This document shows positions 1 to 10,998 of a stretch of DNA of 64,000 nt, one piece after another. The translations under genes and the position numbers were made by a program. Each line of letters begins with the position of its first letter. Position 1 is the first letter of the stretch. Source of the DNA: Odontesthes bonariensis (lineage: Eukaryota > Chordata > Actinopteri > Atheriniformes > Atherinopsidae); assembly GCF_027942865.1 (NCBI RefSeq), contig NC_134510.1, forward strand, positions 10,134,743 through 10,198,742. The letters are read 5' to 3'. The notes under the pieces are model-generated. The model did no database searches and had not been told where the DNA came from. It worked only from the letters and a program-made list of their open reading frames with translations.

Positions 1-1200
1 CTACAGTAACACGGCTGTTCAGCTTTAGTCTGCTGCTTTATTCGACTTTTACAGGTTTCATAACAAGAAAACAATTATCTAATTACGACGAGTTATCGTG
101 GTGACGTAGCCTGAGCATTTTAAAAAAAGATAAATCATTATAGAAACAGCGCCACGGAGAAGTTCAAGTCTTCTGTTAAGTCGTGGTGTCCGTTTAATAA
201 GGTCGAAGCGGGCAGCGCGTCACCTGACAGGTTGTAGTCTGCCGTTAATTGGAGTTTTATTTCGGAGTTAAATGACTAAAAGTGGATAAAAGTATCGACT
301 TACTCTGGTACAAGTTCGAATGTGCAAGAGGACCCTCATGTTGACGACTTAATCCGGCAGCAGGTGTGTTGTGGGTCGGTTTGTCATGCATGCCGAAGAC
401 TGGATGGAGACAACTTCGAGGAAAGAGGATCCTGTAGCTTAGTTACATCACTGTCGCTGTGTTGCCGGTAAGCTCCTGGCTGCCGTTTACACCTGCTGTC
501 GGTGTTCGGGTCAATGGCGGAGACTCCGTTAGAGACGAACGAATGATGTAGCAACACTTAATCTCTCGGTCAGTGATGTAAACCAAAGTCGCCAACGCAG
601 CCATGGCTACAGACAAGTTGGCTGCGCAGTCCCGCGCCTCCTGGGAGCGCGCGTCACAGCACCAGCTCTTGTTTTCAGTCACAGCTGAACTCGAGTGGAA
701 ATAAGACGGTCAAAGGAAGGGCAGTGAGAAACGTTTCTCAATCATACACCTACAGAAGGCGCTGAATATCGCAGTTAATCTCACACAGTTAACTGTAGTT
801 ATTAACGGAGGTGGAATAAAGAGCGTTGGGTTAGGGTTAGCTTGGCTTATTTTCTGCCATTGGGAGAGATTTGTATTATATAATACTTCCACCATTATAA
901 TCCCAGAGGAAGTGACTGCCCCCTCCTCTGTGTGGTCACAACTTGCACAGGCTTTAGCTTCTAAAAATGGAAATCATAAAACCAAGGTTTGTTGGTGCCT
1001 GAGGCCAAACAAATCAGGTTTATCCACTGCTGCACGCTCTGATAAAAGAGATTATACAGACTGCAAAATATCAAGCCCGAACCAAGCGGAAGAGCAGTAT
1101 ATATGCTGAAAATGATTAATCGTTAACTCCGAGGGTGTGTGGTTACATCACTGCACTACTGAGTGACACAACTAAAGAAAGTCCAACATGTGGCATTTAT
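1..1200. other. Left-edge stretch, no gene recognised
   Basis: About 400-720 is richer in CpG than the rest and contains a CGCCATT/AATGGCGG box, so it could be the promoter or first exon of a gene leaving the window on the left. A 79-codon minus-strand open frame (443-682) starts in it and resembles nothing I know. Human FAXC lies next to COQ3 as I remember it, but the FAXC N-terminus is not readable here. The rest of the stretch shows no exon I can support. Confidence 0.3.
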
Positions 1201-1420
1201 CAAACACTCAACATTTATTAAAGTAATCAGCAGCACAGAGAAATCTTAAAGCGAGCGTGGCACAACAACTACATCTCACTCAATCTGGAGGCTGTTTGCC
1301 TCTTCCCTTGAACAAACTCAGTCTCGTGTGCTGCGTCGCAGCCGGCCGACAGGATGTCGGAGCTCCATCCAGGCATGGGAATCGTTTGGTTTTTCTGACG
1401 TGCCTCTCTTGTGGCGCGGC
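1200..1420 (-). other. coq3: COQ3 3' UTR with polyadenylation signal
   Basis: This is the stretch downstream of the COQ3 stop codon on the minus strand. An AATAAA signal is read on the minus strand at 1214-1219 (TTTATT on plus), about 200 bases after the stop. The cleavage point was not determined. Confidence 0.5.
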
Positions 1421-4400
1421 TCAGCTGTGTGCGGCTGCAGCGTGGTCCTCCGGGTGAGGGTCGCTGTCCTCGGCCCCGTCACTCCGTTTCACTGCGTGGA
1501 GGGCGTAGTTGATGCTGGTACTGTTGGTCCAGCTCCAGGCTCCAGACATCGGGTTGTACAGCATTCCTTGGACAGACTGCACTGAGAAACCCTCTGACAA
1601 AGAACACGAGAGACACACTTTTATTCTCTTTGTAGGCAATAATGTCACAAGCTTTGGAAGACTGGGAAGAAGCTGCTGGAAGTTCAATGTACAGAAAAAG
1701 ATTAAAGTGAAACAAAAAAAAACTAATTAAAAAAAAAAAAAAGAAGCCTTTGTGACATTTTACAAAATATGATCAAACACACGTGCCAAGTAACATTTTA
1801 AAGGGAGAGCAAAGCGTGCTTGGCGCGATCCTTCTATGACGTGGAAATCAGAGACTTACGGGACTCGAGGAGGCGCTCCAGCTCCACTGGGCTGATGAAC
1901 TTCTCCCAGTCGTGTGTCCCGTTGGGGACGATGCGCAGCAGCCTCTCAGCAACGACGATAGCCAGCGCGTATGACAGGTTGGTTTTATTTATAGTGGTGA
2001 TGAAGAGTGAGCCGCCTGGCTGCACACGGGAGAGAAATGGAAAGCTTTAGTCATGACAGACAGAGCCACAGCGTGGGCTTTAATGGATTATAATGCTTCA
2101 GAAAGTATGATTTATGACACTTCTGCAGGTGCAGTGACAAAAGTAAGATATACTGCTATCTTAGTGAAGAGGGTACATATAGAATAGATTTAAAGCTTTT
2201 AGCTGACAGAATCTGGGAAGAACAGGAAGTAAGAGTGTCAAACCTCAAGCTTCAGCCTGAGGTTAGATTAGCAGTTTCAACAGAAGTGGAGGGTTAGGAA
2301 GGGATCACAGTGTTATAGTCTTAACATTACAAGAAAGTGCATTGAATTATTCCTGCATATGCTTCCTGAAGCAGCACACGTTTAAGACTTTGGATCAGAA
2401 AGAAACAAAGTCCTAATGTGCGAGTCTCTTGTTTTTTTCCTCTTAACTCCTTTGGCCCACTGACCCAGGAGATTATGATCCTCCGACCGCAGCACTGACG
2501 CTCATCCTTCACTCAAGTGCACTATAAACTGCACGAGCGCACGCCTTCTCCCAGAGACGCGCCGCAGATGCAAAGACAACAAAATCACCATATGTGTTTT
2601 AAGAGGTGCTCAGGTGAACACTCAAACAGAGATGCTGCATTCATGCAGAAATATCTGACCTGAGCAAACAGTCAAGGGAGTGAAAAATGCACACACACAC
2701 ACACACATACACACACAGACCTTAAGCACGTTGTTGCAGCAGAGAGCGAACGTTTCCAGGTCAGCTAGATGTTCCACAACCTCAGAAGCCACAACAGCAT
2801 CAAACTGGGCCGCTCCCTGCTCCTCCTGCTCTCCCTCCCCTTCACCTGAGAGCTGCTCCAGGGTGCACGCTCGGTAGAACACGCGGTCAACAAGGTCCGG
2901 GTCATGTGATGAATGCAGCTGGGCGGTGCCAATGCTGTCTTCTACTGGATCTATACCCAGCATGTTGGCTCCCAGGCGGCCCAGCGGCTGGGGAAAGATG
3001 GGCAGGGGTAAAAGGGGGGCTTATATATGAGCATCTAAGAGTTGTGTAACACATGTAACGGACTACATTCAATTTGTTGTTTTTAAATAACTGATTACAT
3101 TCTAGGAAACTAACTATGAGCCATTAGTTTGTCCATCATGCTACACTTTCCGCTTTCACAGAGCAAACAGTTGCTGTATGTTTGTAACAAACTGTGGTTC
3201 AATTTGTAAACTTATATGTTTTTACAGCAGTGGGAACAGTATTTGACCATCTGTAGAAATAAAAGCACTATTACTCTAGTAAGTATTTGAAGCAAATTGT
3301 TGTAAAAATATTCATATGAAAGTACTGGTTTGGTCCCTCTGACTACTATCATGTTTAGATATGACATCACTGGATTATATTTCATTGAATTCAGTTCTGT
3401 TTATTTACACAGCGCCAAATCACAACAAAAGTCATCTCATCGCGCTGTGCAGAGAAAGTCCAAACTAAATAGAAAAATGATTCCCATTCATCATACAGTA
3501 CCATTTATTCCAGTTAAGAAAATGCATTAAAATAATCCCAATTCATAAAAAAAACTACAGAAACCAACCGAGTGCAATGGATTCAGTCCTCTGTTCTGAG
3601 CATGCAGGGGGAGCAAGACCTCTGTTCATACTGAATCATCCGATTTCTTACTAGGCTATACAAGACTGTTTCAGATCATACTTATAAAGATAATTCCATA
3701 TTTTGAAAAGGCATAAAAACCTAAGAAGTGTTTTACACAAACTGTAATCGCAGTTATTCAAGATGATCGTGACCATGATTGGACTGTTAACATGTGTAAC
3801 ATCAGCCATTTACTTGTTTGAAAACAGCTGGGTGAAACGGACAGAAATGCCATATTTCCACATTGTTATCAATTGGATACACCCTTTTATTTAAAACAGC
3901 TTTTGTCTGATACAAACAGCTGTGTTGTAGTTGAAACTCTACTATTAATGCCTTAAATGAGCTCTCCGTGTATCTGGTGTAGTAGCTGGTAGGGGTGCAC
4001 TGTTTTCTGGCCAATCACTGATATTTAAAAAGCCTGACCTGCCGAACTGCACATAAGATGCACATAAGATAGTGCTCTCAAAAATAAATGAAAAGTTTAG
4101 GGCATTGCAGTCCAAACTACTAAATTAACAAAACAAAACTAAACTAAAAGAAATCAGTTCCTTTAGTCTTTCATTTTTCATATCTTCTACCTCTCTCACG
4201 GCAATGAAAAAGGGACACTGGCTGATTTTCAGACCTTTGCAGAGGTAGGTAAGATCGGTGGAATAGATCGGTTTCACATGCAAGTATCGGCTGATCGCCG
4301 ATCACCTAAAATTAAGGAAATTGGGCCGATCGATCGGTGCACCCCTAGTAGCTGGAGTAAGAGATGGTTTGAACTTTCTGTGCAGTTTTATAAACTAAGA

Positions 4401-5604
4401 CACCAGATATTTCGTAGGGGGTCATCAGATATTCGTTGGTGGCTGCGTCTGAGTAGGAATGGGAATCATAAAATGAAAAAGATGTCACTGACTGTTATGT
4501 CAGAGCACATATCCATTAATTCTTTTCTTGTAAAGCTGGGCATACACTGTGCGATTTTTGGCCCGATGTCGACAAGATTTTCACTCGTGCGACTATTTTG
4601 GAGATCGGGCCGAGTTTTGGCTCAATCGTGCGTCTCGCATCGTGTAGTATACATGGGGTAACGACAAACGATTAAGCCCTCCCGACCACCTCCCGATCGA
4701 TTGGATGAAAATCAAACTTGTTTGAAATCCTGGTCGCCCCTCGTGAGGCTCTCGCACAGTTGAAGCAGCTGGACAAGCCGATTGACCTCATCCTGTCACA
4801 CTACGCATGCGCAAACATAGGCACGGAAGAGAAAAATGTCAACAGAAGAAGAAGAAGACAACAGAACAGCATGGCAGCGACCGGCGACCGAGTCCGACGT
4901 GTCGTGTAGTGTGAGCAGCCAGATCGCATCAGACCATGGGATCGTACAGTGTGAGAACAGGAATCGTGAGCTGTGACGTTTTATCCCTTGCGATTCACTC
5001 GTACAGTATGAGCAGCAGCTGAATACCGCGATTGAAAAAAAATCGCAGTGTATGCCCAGCTTAAAAGTCTTTGGCTGTAAGATACACTGCCCCCTTCTGG
5101 TAAAACGGGAAACACACAAGAACGGCTCTTTCTCACCCAGGGGCTGACAACCTTCATCCTACAGCTGATCCGTTCCTATGAGAGGATTTACAGCGACAAG
5201 ACACCCAGACACACAGAAGCAATCGCAATCCTAACAGGGCATTTTTGTGTTTGTGTGTCTCAGTACAACAATCTGTGTGATGGAGCGTCTAAAAACAGGA
5301 CCCGACTTTGTCTTCCCAGATCACACAACACAGCTGGTATGTCCTCAGTTCAAATAAAAGCTGCCCGGCTAGAAACACTAGCAAGCAGATAAACAACTGT
5401 AAAAGACCGACTGTCTGATCCACCACACTGAGACCGGTCAAACCACAAGAGAAACGAAGGATGACACTGAAGGGTTGTTTTTATTATTATGTGTAAAGGC
5501 TGACACCAAAGCACTGAGTGCACACATTTACAGCAGAGTCTCAATGTGAAGACAGCAGCTGAAAGTGCATAGATGTAATAAAACATTTAATTCCATGCCC
5601 TTAT

Positions 5605-5650
<46 letters not shown>

Positions 5651-8600
5651 CTGTGAGCAGGCCTCCACCACAGCCGACATCCAGGATTCTTACTTCCGCG
5701 AGCGGTCTCCCGGGATGGTGCGCTGTGTGCACGTTCAACAGATTATCCCTGTAAAAGCAGAAGAGCCGACAAAAATTTCAAATTCAAAATGCGCTCCTGC
5801 AATTTTTAAACGCTCTCCAATGTACACCAAGACTGTCTCAATCACAGACTTCACCTTTAAAACACAAAGCGCAGCGGCAGGATATAAGATTCTTAACCTC
5901 TGTGCAGCTGCTCAAGAAAACATCTGGTCTCACGTCCACTTTTGCAGCATCCTCCACATCACCCTGAGCAACTGAAGTCACCCACCTAACAAGCTCAGAT
6001 CATCCTCCGTTTCTTCCTTCCTCCATATCTTCCCTCCTTTCCTCACAAGCTGTCTGACAGCTTTCTGCCCCGGGGACAAATCATGAAAAACAGGCCAACT
6101 TACGTGTATGTATCATCCTCATTAAACTCCGCTGGAATCCGAGAGCGCTCAGGCATCCACAAACAGGAACAACCTCCTAAATGCCACCAAAGCATCTCAC
6201 CACTGTGTGTGCGCAATGCCCACCCATCAGCCCATTCATCATCCAGTATCAGCATTGACAGCACTGTTGCAGCTGATAAAATTAGGATTTGATAAATCAA
6301 TGTGGGGGAAAAAAAATAAAAACTTTCATATGGAATCATATTTGGCCAATAGAAAATTCGAACCATTACCTAACTGGGTACAAAATGTCTTATTGTGACA
6401 GCATGAGGACAAAATTAGAAGTACAGCATGTTGTTGTCTGAGATATTGAAAACTGTAAAGATGAAGCTAACTTAAGCTAGAAATACTGTGATATTCATCT
6501 TGGACAGAAGTATCAGGCCAAATCAAAAGTCTGATTTAAATTGCGTTCAACTCAAGCACCAGACTAAACAGACTGAAAGCAAACTGAAACAATAAATGGC
6601 AATAAAATACCAAAGCAATTGAACTGCATCACAGCCTGAAAAGGTCCATCAGCAACGAGGCCACGCTGTATCTCATGGTGACGTGCCCCGAGGGCAGAAC
6701 CTGAGCAGGCACATCAGCTACACTCAGATGTACACTGGCAGATTTGTCACACTGTCACCCTACACACACATCATCACCATCATCATCATCATCCCCTCCC
6801 CCCCCAATAAGACCACAGAGGGGGAAGGAGAGAGCCGTATCGGGCTTCTTGGCTGGATGGGAACTGTCATGCTTCCCCACAACAGATCTAATCAATCAAA
6901 ACAGCCTCAGCCAGCCCCCCAGAGCGTGCACATATGTACTGTTGGGGCTGGAAATATGCTGATGTTTGGTGCAACCATGTCACCTTCAATTTCAATTCCT
7001 TCAATGCAATCATGCAGACTTTATTTTAAATACCACAGGGACAGATGTCTTCCTTTTGGCTGCAAATCAGTTAAAAACACAGAGAGTGAGTCAAAGGTGA
7101 TGCCTTGCCATTGCAAAAACCGATAATTGAGCTTCACACGCTGCGCAAACACACACCGTACAAATGGCACCCTCAGGTCGTTCAAGGCATGAAGAGCAGC
7201 AAACTCTCCCTGTTCATCCCACCACTTGGTGGCCAGTGACTGGAACCTCCTCACTTCGGCAGGGTCCACTGTGGTTTGGGAGACTGAGCGAGCACTGCAC
7301 ATGGAAACACAAGATACATGAGTGGACAATTTACAGATGATGAAGCTGCACATTTAACCACACATGTATTCTAAGGTCTGTTAAACTGAGACAGCATGCA
7401 GCACAACATCTGTGCTACATTAGAAAAATGTGTGAATCGCTAGTTAGATTCAGCCATCATTCCTTTGTTTAATCCCAATATCTTTTTTATTACCAATATA
7501 AAATTTAAGTTGTCTGTACTGAATCTCTTGTAAGTGAACAACTAAGATTTCTAGTCTGTTCCAGTCAGAAAAGGGCAAAGTACAACTAAAGTGGCTTTAA
7601 AAATGTTGAATCTACCTAAAGCTTTTGATGCAGTGGACCATTTAGCATTAAAGAGACGACTCAGTGTTGGACTATCTGAACATACTGTGGGATGGTTTAA
7701 AAAAAAAAAAAATCTATCGGGCAGCTCTCAGTGTGCGAGTTTCCTCTAGCTACTTCAGTGTAACTCAGGTGTTCCTCAGGGGTCGGTCTTAGGGACACTC
7801 CTATTCATTCGACATATCATTAATTCTAGTCGAGAAGTTTTGAACGCCAGGAACAGGTTTGCATTGGGTCCCCAAGTTAAAACAAAACCTGGAGAAAGCT
7901 GCTTTTGGTTTTTAAAGGACCACATATGTGGAACAAACTCCCAGATATTGCAGGTCTGCGTCAACTCTTGCTCTCTTGCTTCTTTTAAATCAAACCAGAA
8001 GACTTTCCTGTTCACTGCTGCATTTAATTGGTTTGAATGCCTTTAATGTTTTGCCCCGTGATAGACTGGTGACCCGTCCAGAATGTTTTTGTGAGCGTGT
8101 CCATGTTGTAACTATTTACTGGTCTCAGCAGCTTCTTGTACCGGCCAAGAACTTAAGAACTTGATAATCTCGGATCCCAGTTAAGTAAAAGGGTTTATTA
8201 ATAAAAAAAATAATACTTTTGGATGGGGAATTTAGCAAAAAAAAGCTCCTTAAAGCAAACAGAACAGAGCAGAAAGGAAGAATGAACTTAGGAAGACTTT
8301 TAGGCAGATATTTAACTTACAGTCCATTGCATTACATTCAGTTCCTAATACATAAACCATGCCTAGCCCAAAGGAATGCTGTCAAGTGAAACATTTAGCC
8401 GTTATCGAGGTTATAATATTCAGATTTGGTTCTAATGCAGCTCCTGAAATCTCGCAGTTGCCAAATTTACGCCTGATCGTTTTGATTTGATTTTTGGTAA
8501 CAATTTACCTGAAGTGCTTCAGTCTGACGAAATGAAATGACAAATCAGGTTCCAATATACGGTGAGCTTCTCCAAAACACCTCTGGAACTAGAGCTTTCA

Positions 8601-9205
8601 CAACTAGTAGGGAGGTCACCTGATGGCAACATTTCAAACTGACAGATAGAAGTCATACAGCCGGATAAAACAAGCCAAAATGTCACCCTTATCATCATGC
8701 TGTTCAGGCTTTCTATTGCCACAGTTTAAAGGCACCAGCTGCTTAACCTGAGGAGCTTTACTGATGGTGTTCCGACTGACATTATGATGAGAATCTGCTG
8801 ACGCAAACACCAACTGAGGAGCAGCATTTACAATTTTGAGAGTGAAAAACATCAGTCAGGGGGGTCAACAGGCCCCACAACTTAAGCTTCTGTCAGCTGG
8901 TTGTAGCGTTTTAACGATTTGGCTACTTTGACATTTCAAATACCCGCTTCACTTCCCTCTCAGTAAAAGCCATTTTCGGGTATAAAGCCCACACAATGCG
9001 GGGGTCAGAGGCTGGTTAACTACCCGCTGTGACGCCGCTCCGGCTCCGCACGGGCGGCCCCCTGCAGCCACAGTGCCCGCTGCCTGCACACCGCGGTCCA
9101 GCTGAAGCCGCTCCGGGCCGCGGCCCCGCGGACCGCGCTGCACACAGAGGTCGCTTTGAGGTTGTACAGTCCAAACATGAAGCGTCCGAACTTGTTTGAG
9201 TACAT
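1421..9205 (-). CDS. coq3: Ubiquinone biosynthesis O-methyltransferase COQ3, mitochondrial
   Basis: COQ3 is an S-adenosylmethionine-dependent methyltransferase that carries out both O-methylations of coenzyme Q synthesis, at the matrix side of the inner mitochondrial membrane. Coding exons in transcript order are 9205-9024, 7294-7157, 5748-5649, 2987-2721, 2019-1860 and 1593-1421. All junctions are GT/AG and in phase, giving 339 aa (human about 369, with a longer C-terminus). Exon 1 is Arg/Ala-rich and fits a mitochondrial presequence. SAM motif I, ILDVGCGGGLLTE, is at residues 128-140. LGIDPVED, FDAVVASEVVEH and PGGSLFITTINKT follow, as in vertebrate COQ3. The start is uncertain: Met codons at 9205 and 9178 both leave a plausible presequence, and the frame stays open to 9364. 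Three donors sit in TG-rich sequence. Confidence 0.93.
2690..2719. repeat. CA/TG microsatellite at COQ3 exon 4 donor
   Basis: This imperfect CA repeat (TG on the COQ3 sense strand) makes up the first 30 or so bases of the intron after the exon ending at 2721. The donor reads AAG|GTCTGTGTGTGTATG. Confidence 0.9.
3375..3535. repeat. Possible dispersed repeat fragment in COQ3 intron
   Basis: The stretch contains TTTATTTACACAGCGCCAAA and nearby sequence of a kind I associate with interspersed repeats of fish genomes. No ends or target duplications are visible, so the class is not assigned. Confidence 0.35.
3990..4347. mobile_element. hAT-type non-autonomous DNA transposon
   Basis: The element begins TAGGGGTGCAC and ends GTGCACCCCTA, perfect 11-base terminal inverted repeats. 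It is flanked on both sides by GTAGCTGG (3982-3989 and 4348-4355), an exact 8-base target duplication. Eight-base duplications and TAGGGGTG ends are typical of the hAT superfamily. At 358 bases it has no coding capacity and lies inside a COQ3 intron. The perfect duplication suggests a fairly young insertion. Confidence 0.88.
4534..5061. mobile_element. Harbinger-like MITE with TAA target duplication
   Basis: The ends are AGCTGGGCATACACTG and its reverse complement CAGTGTATGCCCAGCT, and the match continues inwards into AT-rich sequence. The element is flanked by TAA on both sides (4531-4533 and 5062-5064). A 3-base TAA/TWA duplication points to the PIF/Harbinger superfamily; that assignment is inference. 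There is no transposase. It sits in a COQ3 intron, about 590 bases from the SAM-motif exon. Confidence 0.7.
5606..5648. repeat. (CA)n microsatellite abutting COQ3 exon 3 donor
   Basis: This is an uninterrupted 43-base CA run. On the COQ3 sense strand it is the first 43 bases of an intron: the exon ends GAG at 5649 and the donor GT is the first unit of the repeat. Confidence 0.95.
7590..8100 (+). mobile_element. Degenerate LINE reverse-transcriptase fragment
   Basis: Read on plus, with frame breaks, the segment gives PKAFDAVDHLALKRRL, then GLSEHTVGWF, then GVPQGSVLG, which is the order of conserved blocks in the reverse transcriptase of fish non-LTR elements. A poly-A run interrupts it at about 7700. 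The 3' part (TGGAACAAACTCCC, then TGATAGACTGGTGACCCGTC) looks like the end of such elements. It lies within COQ3 intron 1, antisense to the gene. Confidence 0.65.
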
Positions 9206-10146
9206 GTCATAAGTGCTGCACAGCTTCGTCTTCTTCATCCGTTCTATGCCGATCTTCTTCCTCGGCTGTGAGTTTAGGTGCACCAGTCGCCCTTGGTTGT
9301 AGGTCTGCTGCCATCTTGTGGATTTTCTTAGACGTGCAGATCTCGAGTCATCACAATTGTCCACTTCTCCTCAATCTTGTGATTTCTTTAGTTCCTTCCT
9401 TCTGCTCGCAGTTTTCTCGGTTATTAATGAATACTTGTTCAGGACTCGGTAATGGTTATCCACCCTTTGCCCACATCCAACTAAATGTGTTGGGGTTAGA
9501 GATTAATGGTTGTGGATGGTGCATCTCCGCCCTCCCGCAGGTCAAACCCAGAGGGTACTCATGCTGAAGCGTTTGTAATCGTCTTCTATCCTGAGCTGCA
9601 AGTAATTCCATTTTTATTTTTTTAGAACAGCCTCTTTGGCTTCTATATCCACCGTCATTACATTCAACTTACTTGTTCTTTTTTTTTTTAGAGAGATAAC
9701 TCCTTCACTGGTGCACCTGACATGACTGGATGAGACTAGAAACCTGTTCTGTTCAGTTCATTTGCCTTTTGTTGCATCTTCCAACTGAGTCAACTAAACT
9801 GCAGATGCAGATGCAGAGCGAGCTTCTCTTGTCAAGCCCATATGGCATCTCCCCAAATCTCCTTTTCTCACGCTTTTCAAGAAGCCACAAATAGAACCAA
9901 AGTATGTCCAAAACTTGTATCCCATAACAACGTGCTCCAGTGGATCAGTAACATCAGATCTGTAAAGATCTAATGTGAAGGGCCATGTTTCTATGGGAAC
10001 AGGACCAGGTCTATCCTTTCCAAAAACAACAAGACTAATGTGGTGCTCTCAGCTGGCAGCGTTGACTGAGGAGGGAAAAAAGTCTCAGTCTTATGTGATT
10101 TAATATGGAGTTAATTTAAGAACAAACAGACAGCGAGGCAAAAACA
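9206..10146. other. COQ3-PNISR intergenic region, COQ3 promoter side
   Basis: This region holds the 5' flank of COQ3 at its left end; the CpG-rich part lies mainly in COQ3 exon 1 at 9010-9150. It ends at the presumed 3' end of PNISR. No coding exon is supported. A 123-codon plus-strand open frame at 9196-9567 is antisense to the COQ3 leader and has no recognisable feature. Confidence 0.5.
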
Positions 10147-10998
10147 AGGAACAAACAGTTTTATTGGACATCTTACAATAATGTGTGGGAGGGAAAAAAA
10201 AAAAGTTAATCCTGTCAAGTCTTAAAATGATACAACCTCAGCTTTTTTTTTTTTTTTTTTTTTTTAGTGCGATTAAACTTTGCATAATGAAAGCTCCTAC
10301 CATTCAAAATGTCTCGTTCTGCAATCACACCTTCAAATAAGAACATATTTACAATGTAAAACGTATGAGGGGGTGTTCACCTACACAACTGCCTCTATAA
10401 TGAGACAAGCCTGCTCAACTCATGGAATTTAAAATGGTACAGTGCACAGGTCCGGATGTTAACTGTGCTTCTCAGCGTCTGCTACGACGGGAGGGAGATG
10501 CCGACCTGAAAGAGAGGCGTGGGTACAACATTAATAATGCACTTATACTTCTAAGCACAGTCTACAAAAGTCAGACAAATCAACACACACCCTCCACCCC
10601 TCCCCTCCCCAATACTCCCAGCATAAAGAAAATACTGTGCTGCGATTCTACAGAAGCAACTCTACCCTGCAGAACACAGTGCAAAGCCACGGAGAAGTTC
10701 CTCAGAATCACTAAGACATTATCTCCTACTTTGTAAATGAAGCAGTTTAACATTTTAGCAATGTGCTAAGAAACAGAAGCCTGAGCTGTACTGAGGCCTT
10801 CTACACTGTCAGAAACTCATTCATGATTCATTTCACAGGTAAAACCATCAGAAGGGAATTAAACCCTTTATTGCGTCGTGCATTGCACAGCTGATTCTCA
10901 TGACATTCACTCAACATTTTTTCTGTTACTGAAAATAGAAATAACAATGAGACATACACTGAACATACATTAAGTAAAAAGAGAGAAAAAAACGAATA
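10147..10998 (-). other. pnisr: PNISR 3' UTR with polyadenylation signal
   Basis: The stretch follows the PNISR stop on the minus strand. AATAAA is read on the minus strand at 10160-10165, and no other gene intervenes. A run of about 20 T (plus strand) lies near 10245. The 3' end is inferred from the signal only. Confidence 0.5.

Noticed and set aside
9196-9567. 123-codon plus-strand frame starting antisense to COQ3 exon 1
   Set aside because: It is Ser/Cys-rich by being antisense to the leader; no family feature.
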